Source: Lachnospiraceae bacterium (GTDB lineage: Bacteria; Bacillota; Clostridia; Lachnospirales; Lachnospiraceae). From it: DNA of 64,000 nt. Position numbers and translations under genes: made by a program. This document shows positions 27,226 to 36,547 of this stretch, in pieces. Every line of letters begins with the position of its first letter. Within the stretch, counting starts at the first letter, position 1. Location: contig CABJAW010000008.1 in NCBI GenBank assembly GCA_902363665.1, positions 1-64,000 on the forward strand, given 5' to 3'. Below the pieces are notes generated by a model. That model was not told where the DNA came from. It searched no databases and saw only the letters and a list, made by a program, of their open reading frames with translations.

Positions 27226-30200
27226 ATGAGCGATCCTATTTTTAAAAAAAGGCACCGGAAAATTCTGGAATATCTGCAAATGATCGAAGCGGTAAGTGCA
27301 AGTACCGATGATTATCTGTATCTGATAGAGTCCGATACCGGGCTGATCCACTTTACAAATCAGATCCATTTAAAATATCAGCTGCCGGACGGCGGCAAAA
27401 AAGGATTCCCGGTCGAGGACTGGGTCAAAACAATCTATCCGCGCGACGCGGCTCCTGTCATGGAGGATCTTCAGCGTATCCTTGACGGCACACAGAAAGT
27501 CCACAACATGGAATACCGCCTGCTTGACCGCAAAGGCAACCGCTGCTGGATCAGCTGCCGCGGCGAGATTCAGAATGACGAGGACGGACAGCCTCTGATG
27601 CTGCTCGGCCGCGTTTCCGACACCGTACTCGGGCAGAAAACCGACGTGCTGACCGGATTCTTTAACGGGCGAAAATACGCCGAGGATATCAGCGCCAGTT
27701 TAAACCGCGGCCAGAGCGGCTGCCTGCTGATCTTCGGTCTCGATAACTTCAAGGACATCAATATCAAATACGGCCGCTCCTACGGCAACCACCTGCTCAA
27801 ACAGTTTGCCGAGATACTTGAAGAACACGTCGCAGCAATCCACCCGGCCTATCGCCTCGATGGTGACCGCTTTGCCCTGAACCTGTACGGACGGAACCAG
27901 GAATATGCGCGCCATATCTATGAACAGCTGAAACAGTCCGTCTCCTTCTGCACGCTGTCCGCCGGTGCAGTCCTCTACTCTGCCGACTCTTCCAGTGACG
28001 GAGAAACTCTGTATCAATATGCGGAAAGTGCGCTCGACCGGGCAAAAAAAGACGGCAAAAATCGCCTGTTCTTTTTCTCAATTGACGATTATAAGCAGCA
28101 TCAAAGTTCCCTGGAACTGCTCTCCGAGATGCGTCACAGCATCCAGCATGATTTTGAGGGATTTTTTCTCTGCTACCAGCCGCAGCTGCAGTGTCAGAGC
28201 TGCCGGATCTGCGGAGTGGAGGCACTGCTGCGTTTTCATTCTCCTGCACGCGGCATCGTAAGCCCTGCTGAATTCATCCCCCTGCTTGAGCAGAGCCGAC
28301 TGATCGTTCCGGTTGGTGAATGGGTGCTTCGCACCGCACTTGCTGTCTGCCGGAAATGGAGGCTCTCTCTTCCCTGCCTGCACATCAGCGTCAATCTTTC
28401 TTATATTCAGCTGCTTGAAGAAAACATCACCTCCACGGTTTTGGATATCCTGAAAGAGTCCGGCCTGCCCGGCGATGCGCTGACACTGGAGCTGACAGAG
28501 AGCGTCCAGCTGCAGAATTATGAATATTACAACCGTATTTTTTATCATTGGGAGATTGCCGGAATCCGGATCGCGATTGATGATTTCGGCACCGGCTATT
28601 CAAGCCTTGGTTATCTCAAAAGCCTCTGTCTTGATGAGATCAAGATCGACCGCTGCTTCGTCAGCGGTATCCAGCACAGCTCCTACAATTACCGCCTGAT
28701 GCGCAACACGATCGAACTGGCGCGCAGTTCGCAGATTCACGTCTGCTGTGAAGGTGTTGAAACAATGGATGAACTTGCCATCCTCAAAGAACTGCTTCCG
28801 GATACGCTGCAGGGCTATCTCTTCGCCCCTCCATGCACATCCGATATCTTTGAACAGTTCTATATTGACTCGGATTCCAAAGCTTTTCGCAGCCGGATGC
28901 AGCTTGAGGATCGTTACCGCGCTATCGGCTCCTCCCAGAAAGAAAGCATTCATCCGACACTTTTCAAAAAACTGGATTTTGAGAGCAATCTCACAGACTG
29001 TGCCCATATGTTTGCAGGAGAGCCAGATACAAAAGAAGCGCTTGAGCAGCTGCTTGTGTCTGTTGCCGAATTTTACAATGCAGACCGCGCTTATATTTAC
29101 GAGCCTGTCCACGGCGCCACTATCTGGTGCTGCAGCGCAAGCGCTTCCCTGAAAAAGGCAGCTGCGCCTGCTCTTCCCCAGACACTCTCCACCTCTGTCA
29201 TCGATCGCTGGATCACCTATTTTTCTCTCGGAGAATCCGTGATCATCGAAACGCCAGGTGATATTCTCTCCGGTTCACCGCTTGAGTTCGATCTGCTGCA
29301 CAGGCAGAACATTACCGGACTAATTGCCGTGCCGATCGGCTGGTGCGGACAGGCGATCGGATTCATCGGTGTCAGCAACCCGCTTGAACATCCTGCAAAT
29401 GATGGAATGCTGTTTGCTGCCGCCTGCTTTATTGCGGACCGTCTGAAGCAAAACTCATCTCCGAACCGCGTCTGTGCCGTACCAGGTCTGACCGCCGCCG
29501 ATATCCTTTCCCGGACACAGCTTGGCCTGTGGAGACTTCGGCTCTGCACCGATCCGCTGCAAAATGAGATGTTTGCTGATGATACAATGCTGCGCACGCT
29601 TGGCCTCTCCGAGTCTCAGACTCCACAGCAGCGCTATCATCAATGGCATTCCCGCATCAGCAAAAATTACAGTCACTACGTTGATGCGGCAATCCTCTGC
29701 ATGGAGGAGACCGGGCGGATCGTTCAGGCCGAATATATCTGGGATCATCCACATCTCGGCGAGGTTGTTGTCCGTTTTCTCGGACTGCGCATAAAAGATT
29801 CCACCGGCGCTGTCTCTTTATGTGGTTACCACCGCGTAATCAGCAACATCGAACGTCCCATCCTGTCAGATGAGGACAATGGACAGGCACATATCCTTGA
29901 ACTGGAATCCGCAAGAAAAACAGATTTCTATGAGGCGATGCTCTCGGAGACAATCGCCTACACAGAGCTTGATCTGGAAAACGGGCGGCCACTGACCGCC
30001 GGCGGGCTCTGGGAACATTATGAGGAATACTGCCGCCAGTGGAGCGAATCTTTCCATCAGGCAGCTTCCCACTATATCCCCCGTGTCGTTGCCCCGGAAT
30101 ATCAGGACATCTGCCTGAACTATTTTGATCAGTCTGCAATTCAGAATATGCGCGGCGACACCCGAAAATTCTGCTACCGCCGAAAGGTCGGCGCCGATTT

Positions 30201-30810
30201 TCACTGGGTAGAGCTGAGTATCCATGTCTTCTGCGAGCGGTTCACCGGGCACCACTATGCGCTGCTCTATCTGAAGGATATCGATACCGACAAAAAACGC
30301 GAGCTTGCCCAGGTATCTGCCGCAAACACCGATCCGCTCACCAGGGTCTACAACCGGCGTATGTTCCGGGACGAGGTGGAAACATTTATGGAACGCACTG
30401 ACAAGCCTGCCTGCGGTGCTCTGATCCTCTTTGATATCGATGATTTCAAACAGATCAATGACCAGTACGGCCACCCGCAGGGCGATGCCGCACTGCTGCG
30501 TATGACGGAGGTACTCCAGTCCACATTCCGACAGCGCGATATCATCGGACGGCTTGGCGGGGATGAATTTCTCGCCTTTATCAAGGATGTCACCAGACGT
30601 CAGATCCTCGACCAGCGCATGTCTGAGCTCGCTCAGGTGCTCTCATTCTCGGACGGCATTCCGATTGCTTTCAGCGCCGGTATCACATTCGTCCAGCAGA
30701 AAAATTTTTCTTATGACCGTGCCCTGAAGCAGGCAGACGAGGCGCTGTACCACAGCAAACAGCAGGGCAAAGCGCAGTTCAGCTATTATGCGGACATGAT
30801 TGAAACTTAA
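27226..30810 (+). CDS. Multidomain GGDEF/EAL c-di-GMP signalling protein, 1194 aa
   Basis: Layout by eye: PAS-like domain (about 20-135), degenerate GGDEF (140-290, motif DGDRF at 212-216), EAL phosphodiesterase (300-550; EAL at 332-334, ELTES, AIDDFGTGYSSLGYLK, CEGVET), a GAF-like domain (590-745), one or two PAS-like segments (760-1020), and a C-terminal GGDEF (1025-1190; GGDEF at 1111-1115 with an RxxD inhibitory site, RQRD, five residues before). So the EAL and the last GGDEF both look catalytically competent, while the first GGDEF may act as a GTP sensor. No membrane segments are evident, so it is cytoplasmic. GGAGG precedes the ATG, 11 bases after the AraC gene. Its N-terminal half resembles the protein at 47881-49581. 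Confidence 0.9.
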   Translation: MSDPIFKKRHRKILEYLQMIEAVSASTDDYLYLIESDTGLIHFTNQIHLKYQLPDGGKKGFPVEDWVKTIYPRDAAPVMEDLQRILDGTQKVHNMEYRLLDRKGNRCWISCRGEIQNDEDGQPLMLLGRVSDTVLGQKTDVLTGFFNGRKYAEDISASLNRGQSGCLLIFGLDNFKDINIKYGRSYGNHLLKQFAEILEEHVAAIHPAYRLDGDRFALNLYGRNQEYARHIYEQLKQSVSFCTLSAGAVLYSADSSSDGETLYQYAESALDRAKKDGKNRLFFFSIDDYKQHQSSLELLSEMRHSIQHDFEGFFLCYQPQLQCQSCRICGVEALLRFHSPARGIVSPAEFIPLLEQSRLIVPVGEWVLRTALAVCRKWRLSLPCLHISVNLSYIQLLEENITSTVLDILKESGLPGDALTLELTESVQLQNYEYYNRIFYHWEIAGIRIAIDDFGTGYSSLGYLKSLCLDEIKIDRCFVSGIQHSSYNYRLMRNTIELARSSQIHVCCEGVETMDELAILKELLPDTLQGYLFAPPCTSDIFEQFYIDSDSKAFRSRMQLEDRYRAIGSSQKESIHPTLFKKLDFESNLTDCAHMFAGEPDTKEALEQLLVSVAEFYNADRAYIYEPVHGATIWCCSASASLKKAAAPALPQTLSTSVIDRWITYFSLGESVIIETPGDILSGSPLEFDLLHRQNITGLIAVPIGWCGQAIGFIGVSNPLEHPANDGMLFAAACFIADRLKQNSSPNRVCAVPGLTAADILSRTQLGLWRLRLCTDPLQNEMFADDTMLRTLGLSESQTPQQRYHQWHSRISKNYSHYVDAAILCMEETGRIVQAEYIWDHPHLGEVVVRFLGLRIKDSTGAVSLCGYHRVISNIERPILSDEDNGQAHILELESARKTDFYEAMLSETIAYTELDLENGRPLTAGGLWEHYEEYCRQWSESFHQAASHYIPRVVAPEYQDICLNYFDQSAIQNMRGDTRKFCYRRKVGADFHWVELSIHVFCERFTGHHYALLYLKDIDTDKKRELAQVSAANTDPLTRVYNRRMFRDEVETFMERTDKPACGALILFDIDDFKQINDQYGHPQGDAALLRMTEVLQSTFRQRDIIGRLGGDEFLAFIKDVTRRQILDQRMSELAQVLSFSDGIPIAFSAGITFVQQKNFSYDRALKQADEALYHSKQQGKAQFSYYADMIET

Positions 30811-30811
30811 G

Positions 30812-30834
30812 AAGCGGATTGCGAATATCCGCTT
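30812..30834 (+). repeat. AAGCGGAT-family intergenic palindrome, best copy
   Basis: AAGCGGAT (30812-30819), loop TGCGAAT, ATCCGCTT (30827-30834): a perfect 8-bp stem. It begins two bases after the stop codon of the GGDEF/EAL gene. Confidence 0.85.
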
Positions 30835-30923
30835 TGACAAAGAACTGCAATTTATTTTTTCAGTAAAGAAACCCGTACAGCATATATATTTACAGGGCAT
30901 TTTTCTTTGCCAGCCCGAAAAAA

Positions 30924-30967
30924 CACCGCCCGGTGCTGATTTTACCCAGAACCGGACGGTGCTTTTT
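30924..30967. terminator. Bidirectional terminator between GGDEF/EAL gene and leuS
   Basis: CACCGCCCGGT (30924-30934) and ACCGGACGGTG (30951-30961) pair with one mismatch; CTTTTTT follows on the + strand and a T-run lies on the other side, so it can end both convergent genes. Confidence 0.85.
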
Positions 30968-31016
30968 TGTGCGCGAAGCTGCCGTCTCTTCTACGGCTGC
31001 CGCAAATTTCTTTGTT

Positions 31017-33419
31017 TTATTTTACTACAATATTTACGATCTTGTTCGGTACATAAATCTCTTTTACAACGTTCTTTCCTTCTGTCAGTGCGGCGATTCT
31101 CTTATCTGCATTTGCAATTGCAAGAGCATCCTCCTTTGAACAGCCATTCGGAATGACGATCGTTGTCTTCAGCTTACCATTGATCTGAACGCCGATCTCA
31201 ACCTTCGACTCAACCGTCTTTGTCTCATCGTACTCCGGCCATTTGGAAAGAGACAGGAAGCCTTCACCGCCGACTGATTCCCACATCTCCTCACAAAGAT
31301 GCGGGGCAAACGGGCAGAGCAGCTTGATAAAGATCACAAGGTCATCACGGCTGATAGAACCTGCCGTGTAAATATCGTTGATCAGCGTCATCAGGCATGC
31401 GATCGCCGTGTTGAACTTCATTGCCTCGATATCTGCGGTGACCTTCTTGATCGCCTTATGGAATTTTACTTCCATATCCGGATCTGCCGATGCGTCAGTC
31501 ATGATATCCGTCAGGCCTGCCACGCGCTCCAGGAAACGCTTGCAGCCCTTTACGGAGCTGTCATTCCACGGAGCTGCCGCGCCGTAATCACCCATAAACA
31601 GTACATACGTACGCAGGGTATCAGCGCCGTACTCTTTTACGATATCAAGCGGGTCAACGACATTCCCCTTTGACTTGCTCATCTTATCGCCGTCCGCACC
31701 GAGGATCATACCCTGTGCAGAACGCTTCGCATACGGCTCCGGCGTATTCACTACTCCGATATCATACAGGAAATGATGCCAGAATCTGGAATAGATCATA
31801 TGTCTTGTAACATGCTCCATACCACCGTTGTACCAGTCTACCGGCATCCAGTAGTTCAGCTTGTCCATTGCGGCAAGTTCATTGTCGTTGTGCGGATCGA
31901 TATAGCGCAGGAAATACCAGGAAGAACCTGCCCACTGCGGCATTGTATCAGTCTCACGCTTTGCATCGCCGCCGCACTTCGGGCATTTGCAGTTTACGAA
32001 GGAATCGATCTTTGCAAGAGGTGACTGTCCGTCCTCGCCCGGCTGGAAGTCTTCTACATCCGGCAGACGCAGCGGAAGCTCATCAAACGGAACGGCCACA
32101 TCACCACAGGTCGGGCAATGTACGATCGGAATCGGCTCACCCCAGTATCTCTGACGGTTGAATGCCCAGTCTTTCATCTTATACTGTACACCCTTCTCAC
32201 CGATGCCGCGTTTTTCCAGTTCTTCAAGCATGCGTTCGATAGAATCCTTTTTATTTGTATAGCCATTCAAAAATTCAGAGTTGATCATCTCGCCGTCGCC
32301 GGTGTACGCTTCTTTCCCGATGTCACCGCCTTTGATGACCTGGATGATATCGATACCAAATTTCTTCGCAAAATCGTAGTCTCTCTGGTCATGTGCCGGT
32401 ACTGCCATGATCGCGCCAGTACCGTAACCCATCATTACGTAATCTGCAATAAAGATCGGGATCTTCTTGCCGTTCACCGGATTGATCGCGGTAAGGCCAT
32501 CGATGCAGACACCGGTCTTATCCTTTACAAGCTGAGTACGCTCAAACTCTGTCTTTTTCGCGCACTCATCGCGATATGTCTGGATTGCATCAAAGTTGCC
32601 GATGCGGTCTTTGTATTTGTCGATCAGCGGATGCTCCGGTGCGATTACCATGAAGGTAACACCGTAAAGTGTATCCGGTCTCGTCGTGTAAATGCGAAGC
32701 TGATCTTCAATGCCGTCTACGGAGAAGTTTACAAATGCTCCGGTCGATTTTCCGATCCAGTTTACCTGCTGCTGCTTGATGTTTGCCGGATAATCCACCG
32801 CATCAAGCCCTTCCAGAAGCTTGTCTGCATATTCGGTGATCCGCAGATACCATACATCCTTGGAACGCTGTACGACATCGCTGTGGCAGATATCGCATTT
32901 TCCACCCTGGCTGTCCTCGTTGGAAAGAACCACCTTACAGGACGGGCAGTAGTTTACCAGCGTCTTATCACGGAATACAAGCCCCTTCTCAAACATTTTC
33001 AAAAAGATCCACTGTGTCCATTTATAGAAATCCGGATCTGTTGTGTCGATCACACGGCTCCAGTCAAAGGAGAACCCAACGCTTTTCAGCTGTTCGGAGA
33101 AGCGATGGATGTTTTTGTCTGTGATGATACGCGGATGGGTCGATGTCTTGATCGCATAATTCTCCGTCGGAAGTCCGAAGGCATCAAATCCGATCGGAAA
33201 CAGTACGTTGTAGCCTTCCATGCGGCGCTTTCTCGCAATTACCTCAATACTGGAATATGCTTTGATATGGCCAACGTGCATTCCTGCTCCGCTCGGATAC
33301 GGGAACTCTACCAGACCGTAAAACTTCGGCTTTTCGCTGCCGTCAACTGCTTTGAAGATCTCCTGATCGGCCCATTTTTTCTGCCATTTCGGCTCGATTT
33401 TCTTAAATTCATGTCTCAT
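31017..33419 (-). CDS. leuS: Leucyl-tRNA synthetase
   Basis: Class I aminoacyl-tRNA synthetase that charges tRNA-Leu; 800 residues, normal for the bacterial form. The HIGH motif appears as YPSGAGMHVGH, the zinc-binding insert has CPSC and CDIC, the editing domain carries YTTRPDTLYGVTF and MAVPAHDQRDYDFA, and the KMSKS loop is DKMSKSKGN. The start is ATG 33419: GGAGG lies eight bases upstream, whereas the frame open to 33557 runs into the regulatory leader. Expression is controlled by a leucine T-box leader (33490-33880) that senses uncharged tRNA-Leu. Confidence 0.97.
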   Translation of the reverse strand: MRHEFKKIEPKWQKKWADQEIFKAVDGSEKPKFYGLVEFPYPSGAGMHVGHIKAYSSIEVIARKRRMEGYNVLFPIGFDAFGLPTENYAIKTSTHPRIITDKNIHRFSEQLKSVGFSFDWSRVIDTTDPDFYKWTQWIFLKMFEKGLVFRDKTLVNYCPSCKVVLSNEDSQGGKCDICHSDVVQRSKDVWYLRITEYADKLLEGLDAVDYPANIKQQQVNWIGKSTGAFVNFSVDGIEDQLRIYTTRPDTLYGVTFMVIAPEHPLIDKYKDRIGNFDAIQTYRDECAKKTEFERTQLVKDKTGVCIDGLTAINPVNGKKIPIFIADYVMMGYGTGAIMAVPAHDQRDYDFAKKFGIDIIQVIKGGDIGKEAYTGDGEMINSEFLNGYTNKKDSIERMLEELEKRGIGEKGVQYKMKDWAFNRQRYWGEPIPIVHCPTCGDVAVPFDELPLRLPDVEDFQPGEDGQSPLAKIDSFVNCKCPKCGGDAKRETDTMPQWAGSSWYFLRYIDPHNDNELAAMDKLNYWMPVDWYNGGMEHVTRHMIYSRFWHHFLYDIGVVNTPEPYAKRSAQGMILGADGDKMSKSKGNVVDPLDIVKEYGADTLRTYVLFMGDYGAAAPWNDSSVKGCKRFLERVAGLTDIMTDASADPDMEVKFHKAIKKVTADIEAMKFNTAIACLMTLINDIYTAGSISRDDLVIFIKLLCPFAPHLCEEMWESVGGEGFLSLSKWPEYDETKTVESKVEIGVQINGKLKTTIVIPNGCSKEDALAIANADKRIAALTEGKNVVKEIYVPNKIVNIVVK

Positions 33420-33489
33420 TGTCATTTCCTCCGTTACGGTGTAATGTTCGCTCGGGATCTGAGCGTACATTGTATGAGTGGGAAACTGG

Positions 33490-33880
33490 TGAATCAAAAA
33501 ACGCCCCTCGGGATTTATTCCCAAGAGACGGAAGGATTCATTCTTTCGCGGTACCACTCTTTTTCATGATCTGCATGCGCTCATCGGATACAAATACATT
33601 TATATCCTACCCGGATAACGGTCGGGTGCTCCGTCTGCGTCTACTCTTTCTGTGTGCAATCAAAATGGATATTCACAATCCGCTCTGAAACAGGCCTGCC
33701 CAGCTTAGCTGAACACCGGCAATTTATTTCTGCTTGCAAACTACACAACACTGAAATTTCGGGCAGCCGCTCAGGGGTGAGTTCATCTCATTGCTTCTGA
33801 TGCCTTACACCGACCGGCATCTCTCTGAAAAAAGCGGATAAGTTACTATTCCCCGTCACTGCATTTCTCTTTTTGCTCTA
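33490..33880 (-). promoter_or_regulatory. T-box riboswitch leader of leuS (leucine)
   Basis: On the minus strand the conserved T-box AGAGTGGTACCGCG lies at 33547-33560, followed by a terminator stem (33519-33530 with 33502-33513) and TTTTTT at 33496-33501. Upstream, the context GATGAACTCACC puts a CTC leucine codon at 33779-33781, a good specifier candidate. Uncharged tRNA-Leu would stabilise the antiterminator and allow leuS expression. A degenerate copy of the AAGCGGAT repeat sits inside the leader at about 33664-33688. Confidence 0.9.
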
Positions 33881-33886
33881 TTTTTC

Positions 33887-33915
33887 ACTTTAACATTGAA
33901 GCATTGGTTTGTCAA
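33887..33915 (-). promoter_or_regulatory. Sigma-A promoter of the leuS T-box leader
   Basis: TTGACA (33910-33915), 17-base spacer, TAAAGT (33887-33892) on the minus strand, just upstream of the T-box stem I region. Confidence 0.75.
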
Positions 33916-33958
33916 CCCGTTTTTCGCGGAAAAGCCACATACTCTGCCTGCTATAAAG

Positions 33959-33987
33959 TTGAATTTTATTCGTTTCTTATATATAAT
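33959..33987 (+). promoter_or_regulatory. Sigma-A promoter reading toward the first MATE gene
   Basis: TTGAAT (33959-33964), 17-base spacer, TATAAT (33982-33987) on the plus strand. Transcription would start near 33994, at the left end of the CGGATTGT repeat, giving a leader of about 158 bases before the MATE start codon. Confidence 0.7.
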
Positions 33988-33990
33988 GAG

Positions 33991-34061
33991 GATGTTAAGG
34001 TCAAAGCCCCCGGCTATGATACCTGCGGATTGTTTCGTGCGTTGCACTCCCACAATCCGGC
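33991..34061 (+). repeat. CGGATTGT-family structured intergenic repeat, copy 1
   Basis: Begins GATGTTAAGGTCAAA and contains CGGATTGT (34026-34033) and ACAATCCG (34052-34059) around TTCGTGCGTTGCACTCCC. A second copy with the same order of blocks is at 46507-46567. It forms most of the MATE gene's leader. Confidence 0.7.
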
Positions 34062-34151
34062 CCAGAGCGTGTCGTGAAGCTTGCGCTCCACTTTTATGCT
34101 CAGGTCATCAAGCCATAAAATTCAGCTACAGGAAGGACTCCACGTAAAATC

Positions 34152-35546
34152 ATGAACACATCATCTACCTCCCGCTCCGGTTCATCCGGAAAAAACACCA
34201 CGCTTCAGATGCTGCCCATCATCGTTGCCCTGGCATGGCCGACGATGCTTGAACAGCTGATGCAGACAGCAGTACAGTATATCGATACCGCAATGGTCGG
34301 AACACTCGGTACACAGGCAACGGCAGCAGTCGGCGCAACCAGCACCGTAAACTGGCTCATAAACAGTACCATTTCCGCCATAAGCATCGGTTTTCTCTCT
34401 TATATTTCCCAGGCACTCGGTGCAGCAAAAACGGACCAGGCGAAAAAAGCAGCCAGCCAGGCTGTCCTTGTCTCATTAATCACCGGTATCTTTTTTACAA
34501 TTCTCACTGTTTCCTTAAGCGGCATTGTACCGAAATGGATGCAGGTCGATCCTTCGATCCAAAAAATGGCTTCCTGTTATTTTCTGATCTTGTATCTTCC
34601 AATGCTGCCCCGCACTATGGGAATTATCCTCGGAACGGTACTGCGTGCCGCCGGTGATACGAAAACACCAATGAAGGTCGGCTGCCTGATTAACCTGATC
34701 AATATCATACTGAATTATTTTCTGATCTATGAAACACGTACCGTATCGTTTGGCTCGCTTTCCTTTTTGATGCCAGGCGCCGGGCTTGGGATCATCGGCG
34801 CTGCAGCTGCAAGTGCAATCGCTTATACCTACGGCGGCGTTGCGATCTTTTTCCGCCTGTACCGCCACCAGACGGTCTCGCCGCGCGGGCAGAGCCTGCG
34901 CCCTGCACCGGAGGTACTCCGCCCCTGCATGCGCATTGCTTTTCCAAATATGCTGCAGCGTTTTGCAACCTCCCTTGGCTACGTTGTCTTTGCTTCCATG
35001 ATCAACTCCTTAGGAGAGATCTCCACGGCAGCACATACGATTGCCAACACCGTAGAATCCGCATTTTATATTCCGGGCTGGGGCATGCAGACTGCCGCCG
35101 CCACACTTTCCGGAAACGCAAAGGGCGCAGGCGATGACCGCCGTCTTTCACAGCTCTCCCGTGTGATCATTCCTCTCGAGGTTGGTCTGATGGTATTTTC
35201 CGGCGGTCTGCTGTTTCTCTTTGCTCCGAACCTGATGCGCCTGTTTTCCCATGATCCGGACGTACTCTCCCTTGGCTCCATTGTGCTTCGCATGGTCGCC
35301 GTTTCAGAACCATTCTATGGTGTTCCGATCGTCATTGAGGGTATGATGCAGGGACTCGGAAAAACAAAGGCTCCATTCTTCTTCAACGTACTCGGCATGT
35401 GGTGCATCCGTATTGCAGGCACCTTTCTGTGCACGCAGATGCTTGGCGGCAATCTGATTTCTGCCTGGGGCTGCATGATCGCGCACAACCTGCTACTGTT
35501 TGTACTGTTTGGCGTGCATTATCTGACAGGACGGTGGAAGAAATAA
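34152..35546 (+). CDS. MATE-family multidrug/cation exporter
   Basis: A 464-residue polytopic protein with about 12 hydrophobic segments arranged as two homologous halves, as in NorM/DinF-type sodium- or proton-driven drug exporters. Characteristic segments: PIIVALAWPTMLEQLMQTAVQYIDTAMVG at the N-terminus, GTVLRAAGDTKTPMKVGCLINLINIILNYFLI in the first half and IVIEGMMQGLGKTKAPFFFNVLGMWCIRI in the second. The first 14 residues are serine-rich and cytoplasmic. AGGAAGG lies upstream. The substrate cannot be deduced. The nitroreductase gene follows 53 bases later, so the two may be co-transcribed. Confidence 0.92.
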   Translation: MNTSSTSRSGSSGKNTTLQMLPIIVALAWPTMLEQLMQTAVQYIDTAMVGTLGTQATAAVGATSTVNWLINSTISAISIGFLSYISQALGAAKTDQAKKAASQAVLVSLITGIFFTILTVSLSGIVPKWMQVDPSIQKMASCYFLILYLPMLPRTMGIILGTVLRAAGDTKTPMKVGCLINLINIILNYFLIYETRTVSFGSLSFLMPGAGLGIIGAAAASAIAYTYGGVAIFFRLYRHQTVSPRGQSLRPAPEVLRPCMRIAFPNMLQRFATSLGYVVFASMINSLGEISTAAHTIANTVESAFYIPGWGMQTAAATLSGNAKGAGDDRRLSQLSRVIIPLEVGLMVFSGGLLFLFAPNLMRLFSHDPDVLSLGSIVLRMVAVSEPFYGVPIVIEGMMQGLGKTKAPFFFNVLGMWCIRIAGTFLCTQMLGGNLISAWGCMIAHNLLLFVLFGVHYLTGRWKK

Positions 35547-35599
35547 AATTCGCAATCCTGTTCAACAACTTATTAAAACTTTAGAAAGGACTCACTCTT

Positions 35600-36328
35600 A
35601 TGAACGAAATTTTAAAATCCCTTCACGACCGAAAATCCGTCCGCGTCTTCACAGAAGAACCAATCTCCGACGCAGACAAAACGCAGATTCTTGAGGCTGC
35701 GCTGGCCGCTCCGTCAGCCGGCTGTCAGCTTCTCTACACAATCCTCGATATCACAGATCAGGCAAAAAAAGATCAGCTGGCCGATCTTTGTGACCACCAG
35801 CCGTTTATCGCAAAGGCTCCCATGGTGCTCATCTTCTGTGCCGACTGTCAGAAATGGCTGTCCTTCTATCAGGAGGCCGGACTCACACCGCGAACCCCCG
35901 GCAGCGGAGATCTTCTGCTTGCCGTCGAGGATGCCGTGATCGCCGCTCAAAATGCCGTTACCGCCGCGCAGAGCCTTGCCATCGGTTCCTGCTACATCGG
36001 TGATATCATGGAAAATGTCGAGGGGATCCGTTCCCTGCTCGCTCTCCCTTCCTATGTTTATCCGGCTGCCATGCTTGTCTTCGGCCATCCGACTGCCTCA
36101 CAGCTTGAGCGCAAAAAGCCGGAGCGTTTTGCCCTTTCCGATCTTGTCTGTGAAAATGCATATCAGAAAAAATCCGGTGAAGAGATTCGAAGGATGTTCA
36201 ATGGCCACACCGGAGCGAAAACGTACGATGACTGGATGGAGGCCTTCTGGAAGCGCAAATATGAGTCAGATTTTTCCAGGGAGATGAGCCGGTCGATGGA
36301 TGTGTATCTGAAGGAGTTTCAAGAATAA
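35600..36328 (+). CDS. Nitroreductase-family FMN oxidoreductase
   Basis: A 242-residue NfsA/FRP-like flavoprotein. The N-terminal FMN-binding pattern HDRKSVRVFTEEPISDADKTQILEAALAAPSAGCQLLY is typical, followed by AVEDAVIAAQNAVTAAQSLAIGSCYIGDIM, the conserved helix of the family. Members reduce nitro compounds, quinones or flavins with NAD(P)H. AGAAAGGA precedes the ATG. It follows the MATE exporter gene closely; a joint role in detoxification is possible but inferred from adjacency only. A weak GC-rich hairpin (CGGGCG 36342-36347 with CGCCCG 36361-36366) follows. Confidence 0.9.
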   Translation: MNEILKSLHDRKSVRVFTEEPISDADKTQILEAALAAPSAGCQLLYTILDITDQAKKDQLADLCDHQPFIAKAPMVLIFCADCQKWLSFYQEAGLTPRTPGSGDLLLAVEDAVIAAQNAVTAAQSLAIGSCYIGDIMENVEGIRSLLALPSYVYPAAMLVFGHPTASQLERKKPERFALSDLVCENAYQKKSGEEIRRMFNGHTGAKTYDDWMEAFWKRKYESDFSREMSRSMDVYLKEFQE

Positions 36329-36547
36329 TGCACAAAGCAAGCGGGCGTCCTATTGCAGGCCGCCCGTTATCACAAATGCTTTTCTATGTTGATTTTCTTT
36401 GGTAAGAACCTCCTCCGTCGGACCAAAGCAATGCTTTCCCATCCCCATCATTAAGGTATCATCTGCAAAGTGGGGCATCCAGATTGTGGGAATGATTTTT
36501 CAAACGGAAAAAGAGCGAAAAGAAGCATTTTTACCATCCTCGGAAAT

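Noticed and set aside
33856..34053. 65-residue minus-strand open frame
   Set aside because: It is the reverse reading of the CGGATTGT repeat plus the leuS promoter; no start signal and repeated peptides of this type arise from the repeat.
36360..36480. Coding-like remnant on the minus strand (MGMGKHCFGPTEEVLTKENQ and flank)
   Set aside because: Only about 40 codons, no start and no family that I can name; possibly a decayed gene end but too weak to list.
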